A DNA stretch of 64,000 nt from Aurantibacter aestuarii (GTDB taxonomy: Bacteria; Bacteroidota; Bacteroidia; Flavobacteriales; Flavobacteriaceae). A program made the position numbers and the translations under genes. Shown piece by piece: positions 47,410 to 56,739 of the stretch. The notes under the pieces are model-generated. The model saw only the letters and a list, made by a program, of their open reading frames with translations. It made no database searches and was not told the origin of the DNA. Numbering within the stretch: the stretch's first letter is position 1; each line of letters begins with the position of its first letter. The DNA is taken from positions 7,501-71,500 of the forward strand of contig NZ_PXOQ01000009.1 in assembly GCF_003008425.1 (NCBI RefSeq), given 5' to 3'.

Positions 47410-48783
47410 CTATTTTTTATTTTTTAGTAATTGAAGTTCTTTCTTTATTTCTTTAAGTCTTTCTTGTTGTTCTTTTATTGTTTTTACTAAGGGTACAACA
47501 AATTGTGAATAGGTAACCATATATAATGCTTGATCTTTTTCAGGTTTTGACAAACCGTTAAAATTATAATGACTTTTTATTGCGGCAGCTTCAATTTCTT
47601 GAGCTATAAAACCTGAAAATTCAATGTTTTCAATATCATATTTAGAAGGGTAAATTGGACTTTCTTTTACTTTTAAATATTCATTTTGTTTATCAATATC
47701 AAAATTATAAGTTACTGGTCTTAGTTGAGTAATAAATTCTGTTCCAACAACATCTTCTTTAATGTTAGTCTTTATTCTTTTGTCTGAATAGGTTGTAAAA
47801 TTTACTTGGCCACTAATTTGAACGATTGAAGTATTCCCTAAATGCAAAATATTGTCTGCATCTACTACAGTATTATAACCTATAGCATTAGCATTTCTGT
47901 AACTTCCATTAAAATATGCATTAGCTCCAACTGCTGTACTAAAATCTTCACTTGTAAAAGAAAACATGCTGTTATAACCAACACTAGTATTATCATTACC
48001 AGAGACATTTGTGTTTTGGGCAAAAACACCTAAAGAAAAATTTCTTGCACCATTTACAAGACTTCTTGAAGCATAATTTCCAACAGCCACATTTCTATCT
48101 GCGTTAGCATTTTCTAAAGATTTATAACCAACAGCAATACTATGGTCTCTACCTGTATTACTTTCCATAGCTCTGGCACCTATAACATTATTATTGGCAC
48201 CACTAGTATTGCTTGAATATGTATTTGCACCAACCGCTGTACTTCTATCGCCAGCACCATTATTAATAGCTGTATTTGAGCCAATAAAAACGTTTACATT
48301 ACCGTTTCCTGAAGATCCGACATTTTCTCCTATATGAACTGAATTTGGTCTAAAAACAGATAGTGTACCGTTTGTTTCTAAAGTATGATTTAGTCTATTG
48401 TCTGTTCTAAAGCTAAAGGCTTGATTATCTGTAGTACCAATAAAATTTGTATTTGCATTAGTACCTGTATTACCTGTAATAAACCAGTCGCCACCAACTG
48501 AATTTAAAATTCTTTGCCAAGTAGAACCATTGTTGTAATAAAAACCAGGACTAACATCATTAATTGTAGTTGTATTATAAACTATAATTCCTTCTACATG
48601 AGCATTCATTGGTGCAAAAGATGTTGTAGAAGACAAACTTAGACTATTTATAAGTAAACCACTATCTAAAGATTCTATATCTAGCATGGCATTTGCATTT
48701 GGTGTTATCGTGCCAATACCTACTTGAGCAAACGAAATCGATGTAGTTACATAAAAAAAGATTAAAATAATTTGTTTTAGCAT
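47410..48783 (-). CDS. 'VGIGT' surface protein with S74 chaperone domain (paralog)
   Basis: The 457-residue protein has the same plan as the gene at 46011: signal peptide, QVGIGTITPNANAMLDIESL, hep_Hag-like repeats (GANNNVIGARAMESNTG) and the S74 domain (TTYSDKRIKTNIKEDV, serine 333; SGFIAQEIEAAA), with a C-terminal coiled coil (EQQERLKEIKKELQLLKN). The two S74 domains are close in sequence while the repeat regions differ, consistent with tandem duplication and diversification of the exposed shaft. It is first in the operon. Confidence 0.82.
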   Translation of the reverse strand: MLKQIILIFFYVTTSISFAQVGIGTITPNANAMLDIESLDSGLLINSLSLSSTTSFAPMNAHVEGIIVYNTTTINDVSPGFYYNNGSTWQRILNSVGGDWFITGNTGTNANTNFIGTTDNQAFSFRTDNRLNHTLETNGTLSVFRPNSVHIGENVGSSGNGNVNVFIGSNTAINNGAGDRSTAVGANTYSSNTSGANNNVIGARAMESNTGRDHSIAVGYKSLENANADRNVAVGNYASRSLVNGARNFSLGVFAQNTNVSGNDNTSVGYNSMFSFTSEDFSTAVGANAYFNGSYRNANAIGYNTVVDADNILHLGNTSIVQISGQVNFTTYSDKRIKTNIKEDVVGTEFITQLRPVTYNFDIDKQNEYLKVKESPIYPSKYDIENIEFSGFIAQEIEAAAIKSHYNFNGLSKPEKDQALYMVTYSQFVVPLVKTIKEQQERLKEIKKELQLLKNKK

Positions 48784-48938
48784 ACTAATCAGATTAAAAT
48801 ATGCTTCAATATACTGTCTAAATAGGTTTTTTACCGTTTGATAATAGTCAGAAAAGGTTTTATAATTATCAATTACGCCAAGACGCGTTTTTTGTCGTTA
48901 AACTGCAATTAGTATCTAAGGATTTAAATTATTTAATT

Positions 48939-50060
48939 TTAGTGTAATGATTTTCTTAACGTTTCCCTTGTTATATAAACTTTAGGATCAAAATGTTTCC
49001 ATATTTTCTTTATGGCTTCATTATCGGCTAATTCTGCAGTTCTGTAACACATTTGAATATCTTTTTCAGAAAAGGTGTTAAAATACTCGTTAAATATAAC
49101 AGCGGTTACTCCTTTATTTTGATAATCTTTATGTACGCCAATTAAGTAAAACATAACATCTTTACTATTTTTCTTAGCTTTTAAAATTTTTAAAAACCCG
49201 AATGGAAACAATCTGCCTCTCATTTTTTGTAAAGCTTCTGCAAACCTTGGCATTACAATAGCAAATGCAATTAAATCATCGTTTTTATCGACAACAAATT
49301 TAATGTACTCAGGATTAATAAAGGATAGAAATTTTTTCTTGAAATATGCTTTCTGAATTTCTGTTATTTGCACAAAAGAGGACAAATCCTTATATGTTTC
49401 ATTAAATAAATCAAACATTTTATCGGCATAGGGCATAACTTCTTCTGTTTTTGTAAACTTTAAAGCTTTAAGCTGATAGCGTTTTTTTATAAGGTCCTGA
49501 ATTTTTAAAAATAAATTCGGATCTACATTAGAAAATGGAAATTTATTTTCTTCGTACTTTTTTTCGGTAATAAAACCATAAGATTTATAATGTTTAATAT
49601 AATATTCGTGATTATACCAAGCGACCATATTTCCTACTTGATTAAAGCCAGAAGTCATAACACCTACTTTATCTAAATTTGAAAAACCAACAGGGCCTTC
49701 CATAAACTCTAGATTATTTTGAGCTCCAATTTTATATACTTCGTTTAAAAGTGCTTTAGAAACTTCTTCATTATCTATAAAATCAAACCAACCAAAACGC
49801 ATTTTATTAACCTTTTGGTCATTAACTTCTAGCCAATTTATAATGGCGGCAATACGCCCAACCGGTTTTTTATTGATGTATGCAATAAATAAAGTGGCTT
49901 CTGCATTTTTAAAAATAGGGTTTTCATTAACATCAAAAGTTTTCATCTCCTGAGAAATAATTGGAGGCACCCAGTATTTAGAGTTTTTATATATTCCGAA
50001 AGGAACTTTTACAAATGTTTTTAATAAAGCCTTATTAGTAACTTTTTGAATTTGAATCAT
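48939..50060 (-). CDS. GNAT-fold acyltransferase-like protein
   Basis: The 373-residue protein begins MIQIQKVTNKALLKTFVKVP, with YWVPPIISQEMKTFD, NPIFKNAEATLFIAY and GRIAAIINWLEVND. A second half includes VMFYLIGVHKDYQNKGVTA, the acyl-CoA pyrophosphate-loop region of GNAT folds. Two GNAT-like halves are likely. Proteins of this general plan are often annotated only as GNAT/hypothetical. The bacterial ceramide synthase described in Caulobacter is a GNAT-like protein of comparable size and opening, so N-acylation of a sphingoid or capnine base is possible here. That is inference. No signal peptide or membrane segment is seen. Confidence 0.7.
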   Translation of the reverse strand: MIQIQKVTNKALLKTFVKVPFGIYKNSKYWVPPIISQEMKTFDVNENPIFKNAEATLFIAYINKKPVGRIAAIINWLEVNDQKVNKMRFGWFDFIDNEEVSKALLNEVYKIGAQNNLEFMEGPVGFSNLDKVGVMTSGFNQVGNMVAWYNHEYYIKHYKSYGFITEKKYEENKFPFSNVDPNLFLKIQDLIKKRYQLKALKFTKTEEVMPYADKMFDLFNETYKDLSSFVQITEIQKAYFKKKFLSFINPEYIKFVVDKNDDLIAFAIVMPRFAEALQKMRGRLFPFGFLKILKAKKNSKDVMFYLIGVHKDYQNKGVTAVIFNEYFNTFSEKDIQMCYRTAELADNEAIKKIWKHFDPKVYITRETLRKSLH

Positions 50061-50075
50061 TGTGTGGCTTAATTT

Positions 50076-51092
50076 TTATTCGAAATCTATTAGTTTAGTT
50101 TCTTTTTTACGGGTTGGCTCTCCTTCACCTTTCTCTTTGTCTTTTTTGCTTTTTCTGCCGCGCTTTTTATTTTCTTTACGCTCATATTCATCAATAACAT
50201 CTGTACCATTATCCTTTTGTTCTGGGTCGACATGCATATCTAATCGGTAAGAAACACCTAAATTCATGTTAAACACAGAAGGTGTGTCTTTTGTATTAAA
50301 AGTAATTCCGGCATCCAACTGAAAATCTTTACTCCATAAGTAAGCGCCACCAACTCTAAATAGATTATCGGCATAAAAGTCACTATAAATCCCTTGAGCT
50401 TCACCAAATCCAACCCATTTTTCGTTTATAGCTTTTGTAAAGGTGATAATGTATTGAAAATCTGAAAAATCTGTTCCAATGCGGTCTTTGGTTAAATTAA
50501 TAACCATAACCCAACCACTCGCAAAATTATTTTGAGACATTATCGTTACTTTAGGGCTAAATCCTTCTATACCTGGAGCTACATAAGGGTTATCTTTAGT
50601 ATCAAAATTAGCTCCTACATATACCGCAACTGCAGGAATTAAAGAACTCCATTTAAAACGTTTGTTTGCATGATAGCTAAATAAATTTGGCTTTTCCTCT
50701 TCCTTATTCTTATACGGGTCATAAACCAAGTACTTGGCACCTAACACTAAATTTTTAAAGTTTGATCGTTTAGTTTCGAACGGAATCGTACTTCTGTTGT
50801 CTGTAAAATTTGCGCTTTGGTAGATGCCTTCAATATTTAGTTCTAGCTCTTCAAACAATAAACCATATCTAGCAGCAAAATCAACTCCAAAGCCCGATAG
50901 TTCAGATTCTAATAAGGCATGTTTTTCTTTAACATAGTAAGGTCCTGCTTCTACTTGAGCAACATTTTTACCTACTGCCCAAGCACTACGTGAGACTCCA
51001 GGACGATTTGAATTAATTAAATCGGTGTATTGAGCTTGTACGGTAAATGAAAATAGGAGTAATATGAAAAATAGTTTTTGGGTAGTTGTCAT
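50076..51092 (-). CDS. Outer-membrane beta-barrel protein (transporter-like)
   Basis: I use ATG 51092 (338 residues, MTTTQKLFFILLLFSFTVQAQ signal peptide). The extension to 51113 needs a TTG and gives a poor signal. The mature part alternates amphipathic strands (FKNLVLGAKYLVYDP, SLIPAVAVYVGANFDT, FQYIITFTKAINEKW), consistent with a 10-14-strand barrel of the MetA-pathway/transporter-like family. Unusually, the last 45 residues are highly charged (RKENKKRGRKSKKDKEKGEG) and not a strand, so the barrel is not C-terminal. It lies 15 bp upstream of the GNAT gene. The substrate is unknown. Confidence 0.75.
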   Translation of the reverse strand: MTTTQKLFFILLLFSFTVQAQYTDLINSNRPGVSRSAWAVGKNVAQVEAGPYYVKEKHALLESELSGFGVDFAARYGLLFEELELNIEGIYQSANFTDNRSTIPFETKRSNFKNLVLGAKYLVYDPYKNKEEEKPNLFSYHANKRFKWSSLIPAVAVYVGANFDTKDNPYVAPGIEGFSPKVTIMSQNNFASGWVMVINLTKDRIGTDFSDFQYIITFTKAINEKWVGFGEAQGIYSDFYADNLFRVGGAYLWSKDFQLDAGITFNTKDTPSVFNMNLGVSYRLDMHVDPEQKDNGTDVIDEYERKENKKRGRKSKKDKEKGEGEPTRKKETKLIDFE

Positions 51093-51171
51093 AACACAAT
51101 GGTTTAAATTCAAATATAATATATTATATATTTTTTAAGGCTTTAGATACCAAATAAAATATCGATAATTG

Positions 51172-51179
51172 TATTTTTG
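51172..51179 (+). promoter_or_regulatory. -7 element of the DUF4834 gene
   Basis: TATTTTTG matches TAnnTTTG. It covers the TTG at 51177, showing that this TTG is promoter rather than start codon and favouring ATG 51195. Confidence 0.55.
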
Positions 51180-51194
51180 TCTAAAATTAGATTT

Positions 51195-51461
51195 ATGATA
51201 CAGGAAGCATCACTAACTGGCTTTTTTAAAATTATTTTATATATCGCTTTATTTTATTATTTATTTAAAATATTAAGCCGCATTTTCGCACCAATTTTAT
51301 TAAAAACATTAATAAAAAAAGCAGAAACTAAATTTGGTCAAAACCAACAGCAGCAAACAGAGCATAAAAAAGAAGGAGAAATAACCATAGATAAAATGCC
51401 ACAACAAAAATCTTCAAACAAAGACGTTGGGGAATATGTGGATTATGAAGAAATTGATTAA
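51195..51461 (+). CDS. DUF4834-family small membrane protein
   Basis: The 88-residue protein starts at ATG 51195 (MIQEASLTGFFKIILYIALF). It has one membrane segment (about 11-26) and then a hydrophilic tail rich in Q and K ending VDYEEID. Length and layout match DUF4834, found in Flavobacteriia and of unknown function. It directly precedes the YfhO gene (54-bp gap) and may belong to the same transcript. Confidence 0.85.
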   Translation: MIQEASLTGFFKIILYIALFYYLFKILSRIFAPILLKTLIKKAETKFGQNQQQQTEHKKEGEITIDKMPQQKSSNKDVGEYVDYEEID

Positions 51462-51515
51462 GCAGTTAATATAATAAAAAATAGCTGTATTTTGGAGCTT
51501 TACTACTAATACGAT

Positions 51516-53939
51516 ATGAGTCTAAATTTTAAAAAAATCTTACCACATATATTAATTGTTATAGGATTTGTTCTTGCAGCATTACTTTACTTTAGTCCTG
51601 TTTTAAAAGGTAAAGAAATTTATCAGAGTGATATTGTGCACTACATTGGTATGGCACAACAACAAAAGGAATTTAAAACATCTTCTGGTGAAGAGACATA
51701 TTGGACTAATAGTGCTTTTGGAGGTATGCCTACCTATCAATTAGGCGCAAAATACCCTCACAATTATATTAAATCTTTAGACTTAACTTTACGTTTTCTT
51801 CCAAGACCTGCAGATTATTTATTCCTATATTTTATTGGTTTTTATATCTTATTACTCAGCTTAAAATTAGATTTCAAAATGGCAGCGTTAGGAGCTCTAG
51901 CGTTTGGCTTTTCTACCTATTTAATCATAATTATTGGAGTAGGTCATAATAGTAAAGCGCATGCTATAGCTTATATGCCTTTAGTTCTGGCAGGAATAAT
52001 TTATACTTTTAGGCGTAAATACATTTTAGGATTTTTATTAACTACGATAGCATTGGGTTTAGAACTAGTAGCTAATCATTTCCAAATGACCTATTACTTA
52101 ATGCTATTAATTTTAGTTTTAGGTATCGTCTATTTAATAGACGCCTACAAGAAAAAACTTTTACCGCATTATTTCAAATCTGTAGGAATTTTATGTGTTG
52201 CTCTTGTTTTAGCAATAGGTCTTAATGCGACTAATTTCATGGCGACTCAAGAATACGTTAAAGAAAGTACTCGTGGTAAAAGTGAGCTGACCATAAATCC
52301 AGATGGTTCTAAAAAAGAGATTACGACAGGTCTATCTAAGGAATATATTACTGAATATAGTTATGGGCTTTTAGAATCATTCAACCTCTTTATACCGAGG
52401 TTTTTAGGTGGTGGAAGTGGAGAAGATGTTGGTAAGGATTCTGAAACCTATAAATTTTATCAAACTTTAGGAGCTTCTCCAGTAGAAGCTAAAAAAGAAG
52501 TGGAGAATACCCCAACGTATTGGGGCGATCAAACTATAGTTGAAGCACCTGCTTATATTGGAGCGGTAATTTTATTTCTGTTTGTTTTAGCTTTATTTTT
52601 GGTTAAAGGAAGATTAAAGTGGTGGCTTTTGGCTGGTAGTATTCTTTCTTTATTGCTTTCTTATGGAAAAAACTTAGAGTTTCTTACAAACTTTTTTATT
52701 GACTATGTGCCATTCTATAATAAGTTTAGAGCCGTAAGTTCCATACAAGTCATTTTAGAACTATGTATTCCTGTTTTAGCTGTTTTTGGATTACATAAAT
52801 TAATAACAGATTTTGGCAAACCAGAACAAAAACAAAAAGCATTAGTATATAGTTTGTCTATAACGGGTGGTTTATGTGTGTTGTTTCTAGTGTTTAGTGG
52901 TAGCTTGTTTGATTTTGTTGGAGCGAATGATGGTTATTACAGAAATGCCTATGGAGAATATGGACAGGCATTTGTAGACGCGCTAAGAGCAGACAGAAAA
53001 ACATTTTTTGTTAATGATACATTTAGAACATTAATTTTAATACTTATCTCTTCTGCGGTTATTTTTGGGTTTCTTAAACAAAAAATTTCAGAAAACATTC
53101 TAATTATTGCTTTTGCTTGTTTAATTGTATTCGATTTAGTTGGTGTAGATCGACGTTATGTTAATAATGATAGTTTTGTGAGTTCTAGAGCCATGACTAA
53201 ACCTTATCAGGCAAATAAAGCAGATTTGGCTATTTTAAAGGATGAAGAATCATTTCGTGTACTAGATGTAGAGTCCAGATTACCTGCTAAGTCGGCTTAT
53301 TTTCACAACTCCTTAAATGGTTATCACGCCGCAAAATTAAGCAGGTTTGATGATGTTTATAGTTTTTATATTTCAAAAAACAATCCTAATATTTTAAATT
53401 TATTTAATGTAAAATATGTAATTGCTTCAGATGAAGAACAAGGTGCTTATCCTTTTGTAAATCCAGACGCCAATGGAAATGCGTGGTTTGTAAAACGTGT
53501 AAAGACTTTAGCAAATGCAAATGAAGAACTTTTAGCTTTAGAACAATTAGAATCTAAAGAACTTGCTGTAACTACAGATAAACATTTAAAATCTGAAAAT
53601 TTCCTAGTAGACTCTACAGCAACCATCACTTTAAAAACAGTTCAGCCAAATAAATTAGAATATACTTCAAATAATAAAAATGAAGGTTTTGCGGTTTTTT
53701 CTGAAATGTATTATAGTAAAGGATGGAAAGCTACTATTAATGGAAAAGAGCAGCCTATTTACAGGGTAGATTACACTTTAAGAGGCTTAAAAATACCTGC
53801 AGGAAACCATACTATACTATTTACTTTTGAACCAGAAGTGGTTAAGACCGGAAGCACAATTGCTTTAATAAGTTCCATTTTGGTGGGATTATTATTAATT
53901 TTAGGCGTGTTTTTTATATACCGTAAAAAGAATGCCTAA
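51516..53939 (+). CDS. YfhO-family multi-pass membrane protein
   Basis: The 807-residue protein has about 13 membrane segments, mostly within residues 10-540, and an extracytoplasmic C-terminal beta-rich domain (about 590-775) before a last membrane helix. YfhO proteins have a GT-C glycosyltransferase-like plan; in Gram-positives they glycosylate lipoteichoic acid. Early conserved YQSDIVHYIG carries the aspartate expected in GT-C enzymes, followed by TYWTNSAFGGMPTYQ. It overlaps the next glycosyltransferase gene by 8 bp, so a glycan-modifying role is likely. Confidence 0.9.
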   Translation: MSLNFKKILPHILIVIGFVLAALLYFSPVLKGKEIYQSDIVHYIGMAQQQKEFKTSSGEETYWTNSAFGGMPTYQLGAKYPHNYIKSLDLTLRFLPRPADYLFLYFIGFYILLLSLKLDFKMAALGALAFGFSTYLIIIIGVGHNSKAHAIAYMPLVLAGIIYTFRRKYILGFLLTTIALGLELVANHFQMTYYLMLLILVLGIVYLIDAYKKKLLPHYFKSVGILCVALVLAIGLNATNFMATQEYVKESTRGKSELTINPDGSKKEITTGLSKEYITEYSYGLLESFNLFIPRFLGGGSGEDVGKDSETYKFYQTLGASPVEAKKEVENTPTYWGDQTIVEAPAYIGAVILFLFVLALFLVKGRLKWWLLAGSILSLLLSYGKNLEFLTNFFIDYVPFYNKFRAVSSIQVILELCIPVLAVFGLHKLITDFGKPEQKQKALVYSLSITGGLCVLFLVFSGSLFDFVGANDGYYRNAYGEYGQAFVDALRADRKTFFVNDTFRTLILILISSAVIFGFLKQKISENILIIAFACLIVFDLVGVDRRYVNNDSFVSSRAMTKPYQANKADLAILKDEESFRVLDVESRLPAKSAYFHNSLNGYHAAKLSRFDDVYSFYISKNNPNILNLFNVKYVIASDEEQGAYPFVNPDANGNAWFVKRVKTLANANEELLALEQLESKELAVTTDKHLKSENFLVDSTATITLKTVQPNKLEYTSNNKNEGFAVFSEMYYSKGWKATINGKEQPIYRVDYTLRGLKIPAGNHTILFTFEPEVVKTGSTIALISSILVGLLLILGVFFIYRKKNA

Positions 53940-55206
53940 AAAGGTTTTAATTATCACATATTACTGGCCACCTGCAGGTGGACCAGGCGTACAGCGTTGG
54001 TTAAAATTTGTAAAGTATTTACCAGAATATGATATTGAACCTATAGTATTCTGTCCGGAAAATGCTAATTATCCGTTACTGGATAAGTCTTTAGAAGAAG
54101 ATGTTTCAAAAGAAACAACCATTTTAAAATTACCAATAAACGAACCTTATAAATTTGCTAAGTTATTTTCATCTAAAACGAAAACTATAAGTAAAGGCAT
54201 TATTTCTTCTAAGGAAAATCAGTCGTTTATTGAAAAAATCTTGTTATTTATAAGAGGGAATTTTTTTATACCCGATGCCAGAAAAAACTGGGTAAAACCA
54301 TCGGTTAATTTTCTTAAAAATTATATCAAGCAAGAACAAATTGATACTATTATCACAACTGGACCACCACATAGTTTACATTTAATTGGTTTAGAACTTG
54401 AGGAAGCACTAGCTGTAAAATGGATTGCCGATTTTAGAGATCCGTGGACTACTATAGGTTATCATAAAAAATTAAAGCTCACTAAAAAAGCTTCAAAAAA
54501 ACATAAAGAACTTGAGAAAACAGTTTTAAACACTGCAGATTCTATTGTAGTCACCAGTTATAATACCAAAAGAGAATTTTCACAAATAACACAACAACCC
54601 ATTAAAGTTATTACAAATGGTTATGATGTTGAGCACGTAGAGAATTCTGTATTAGATCAAAAATTTTCAATAGCGCATATTGGGTCTTTACTTTCTGAAA
54701 GAAATCCGCAAATTTTATGGCAGGTTTTAAGTGAGCTTGTTTCTGAAAATCCATCGTTTAAAACTCATTTTGAACTTAAGCTCATTGGCGCAGTAGGATC
54801 AGATATTTTAAAAGCAATTAAAGCAAATAATTTAGAAACCTATACCAACTGTTTAGGCTATGTAAGTCATAAAGAAGCTATTCTTCATCAGCAAAAATCG
54901 CAAGTATTGTTACTTATTGAAATAGATTCAGAAGATACTAAAGCCATAATTCCAGGAAAATTATTTGAATATTTTAATGCCAAACGCCCAATACTAGCTA
55001 TTGGACCCGATGGAAGTGATGTAGAAGGATTAATTCATCAAACCCAAACTGGGTTTTATTATTTATACAATGAAAAAGAAGCTTTAAAGCAGCGTATTTT
55101 AAATTGTTTTGAATTATTTTTAAACGGTGAATTAAATGTTACCTCTAATGCTATTTCTGGGTTTAGCCGTAAAGCACTAACTAAAGAGTTAGCCGATATT
55201 ATTTAA
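53932..55206 (+). CDS. Glycosyltransferase (GT4-like, GT-B fold)
   Basis: The 424-residue protein opens KKVLIITYYWPPAGGPGVQR, the nucleotide-sugar/acceptor loop of GT-B enzymes. The later half has FSIAHIGSLLSERNPQILW and KLFEYFNAKRPILAIGPDGS, which contain the GT4 donor-site features. It is a cytosolic or membrane-peripheral sugar transferase. It overlaps YfhO by 8 bp and is followed 9 bp later by the flippase, forming a compact glycan operon. Confidence 0.9.
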   Translation: MPKKVLIITYYWPPAGGPGVQRWLKFVKYLPEYDIEPIVFCPENANYPLLDKSLEEDVSKETTILKLPINEPYKFAKLFSSKTKTISKGIISSKENQSFIEKILLFIRGNFFIPDARKNWVKPSVNFLKNYIKQEQIDTIITTGPPHSLHLIGLELEEALAVKWIADFRDPWTTIGYHKKLKLTKKASKKHKELEKTVLNTADSIVVTSYNTKREFSQITQQPIKVITNGYDVEHVENSVLDQKFSIAHIGSLLSERNPQILWQVLSELVSENPSFKTHFELKLIGAVGSDILKAIKANNLETYTNCLGYVSHKEAILHQQKSQVLLLIEIDSEDTKAIIPGKLFEYFNAKRPILAIGPDGSDVEGLIHQTQTGFYYLYNEKEALKQRILNCFELFLNGELNVTSNAISGFSRKALTKELADII

Positions 55207-55215
55207 ACATAATCT

Positions 55216-56697
55216 ATGGGAATTGTTATTAAACAATCTATACATAATACCTTAATTACTTATTTGGGGTTTTTAGTTGGTGCAGTTAATATCTTATTTT
55301 TATATACAAATTTCTTATCCGAAACCTATTTTGGTTTGGTGTCTTATATTTTATCTACAGCCAATATTTTAATGCCTCTTATGGCATTTGGTGTTCATAA
55401 TACTATAGTAAAATTTTTCACAAAGTATAAAACCAGAGTCCAGCAGCAGCGTTTTTTGGGCTTTAGTTTATTGTTGCCATTAATTGTAGTGATTCCTTTT
55501 GGATTAATTGGTCAATTGGCTTACGAAAGTATTTCGACTTGGTTATCTAAAGAAAACGCGATTATAAAAGATTATGTGTGGTTAATTTACTTAACGGCTA
55601 TTGCATTTGCTTATTTTGAAATTTTTTATGCCTGGAGCAAAGTTCATTTGCACTCTGTATTTGGTAATTTTATAAAAGAAGTGTTTCATAGAGTTGCCAT
55701 AATGCTCTTGCTATTTGTGCTTCACTTTAATTATATCACTATAGACCAGTTTATCTATACTACGGTCTTAATTTATTTTTTGCGTCTAATCATTATGGCG
55801 TTTTATGCGTTTAGTTTGAAAAAACCATCTTTTCAAATTAAAAGTTTGACCGATAAATTTACCATGGTGAAGTATTCAGGATTAATAATTATTGCAGGTT
55901 CTGTAGCTTTAATTATTCTTGAACTTGATAAATTCATGATTGGGCAATTAGTACCTTCATTAAGCAATGTTGCTTATTATAGCGTTGCAATTTTTATAGC
56001 TACAGTAATAGATGTGCCATTAAGGTCCATGCAGCAAATTACAAATTCCTTAACTGCTCAATACTTAAATGATAAAAACAAAAAGGAGCTGGATTTGTTA
56101 TATAAAAAGTCGTCCATTACTTTATTAATTGTTAGTGGATTAATCTTTCTTTTAATATTAATAAATATAAAATCACTTTATGCAATTATGCCTAATAATT
56201 ATTCTGAAGGGCTTTTTGTTGTTTTTATTATTAGTGTAGCAAAACTGTTTAATAGTGTTTTAGGAAATAATAATTCTATATTATTTTATAGTGATTATTA
56301 CAGAATGGTTTTATTTTTCGGGGTTATTATTGCTATTTGTACCGTAGTCATGAATTTGGTTTTTATTCCCGCTTTTGGACTAGAAGGTGCTGCTTTAGCA
56401 AGCTGCATTACTATTTTTATTTACAATAGTATTAAATTGTGGTTTGTCTGGTTAAAATTTAAAATCTCACCGTTTACAAAACAAACAGGGCAAACTATAA
56501 GTGTTATTGTTTTACTTCTAGTCGCTTTTTATTTCTGGGATGTAATGGAATATCCATTTTTAAGTATTGTGATTAAAACGGCACTTTGTAGTTTGTTTTA
56601 CGCTTATTTGGTATTTAAATTTAAACTCTCTACCGATATATATTTTATCATGAACCAATGGTTGTTAAAAATAAAAAGTCCTTTAAATAGAGGTTAA
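55216..56697 (+). CDS. Oligosaccharide flippase (Wzx/MATE-like polysaccharide biosynthesis protein)
   Basis: The 493-residue protein has 12-14 membrane segments and the pattern of the polysaccharide_synt/MVF group (start GIVIKQSIHNTLITYLGFLV, middle YYSVAIFIATVIDVPLRSMQ). It should flip lipid-linked glycans from the inner to the outer leaflet of the cytoplasmic membrane. It is last of the YfhO-GT-flippase operon. The terminator stem starts inside its last codons. Confidence 0.9.
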   Translation: MGIVIKQSIHNTLITYLGFLVGAVNILFLYTNFLSETYFGLVSYILSTANILMPLMAFGVHNTIVKFFTKYKTRVQQQRFLGFSLLLPLIVVIPFGLIGQLAYESISTWLSKENAIIKDYVWLIYLTAIAFAYFEIFYAWSKVHLHSVFGNFIKEVFHRVAIMLLLFVLHFNYITIDQFIYTTVLIYFLRLIIMAFYAFSLKKPSFQIKSLTDKFTMVKYSGLIIIAGSVALIILELDKFMIGQLVPSLSNVAYYSVAIFIATVIDVPLRSMQQITNSLTAQYLNDKNKKELDLLYKKSSITLLIVSGLIFLLILINIKSLYAIMPNNYSEGLFVVFIISVAKLFNSVLGNNNSILFYSDYYRMVLFFGVIIAICTVVMNLVFIPAFGLEGAALASCITIFIYNSIKLWFVWLKFKISPFTKQTGQTISVIVLLLVAFYFWDVMEYPFLSIVIKTALCSLFYAYLVFKFKLSTDIYFIMNQWLLKIKSPLNRG

Positions 56698-56716
56698 ACT
56701 ATTTAAAAGACTTTTT
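56673..56716. terminator. Terminator overlapping the end of the flippase gene
   Basis: AAAAAGTCCTTTAAATAG and CTATTTAAAAGACTTTTT form an 18-bp stem with one mismatch. The stop codon (56695-56697) is in the loop, so a ribosome finishing translation would cover the hairpin. Its A/T arms allow use from both sides. Confidence 0.78.
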
Positions 56717-56739
56717 GAACTAAATTAACAAACTAAATA

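Noticed and set aside
46011-48783. Prophage tail-fibre genes
   Set aside because: S74 domains are phage-like, but each protein has a signal peptide and no phage structural, lysis or integrase gene is nearby. They are better read as bacterial surface proteins.
51177-51194. TTG start for the DUF4834 protein
   Set aside because: The TTG is the end of a TATTTTTG -7 element; the ATG at 51195 fits the family better.
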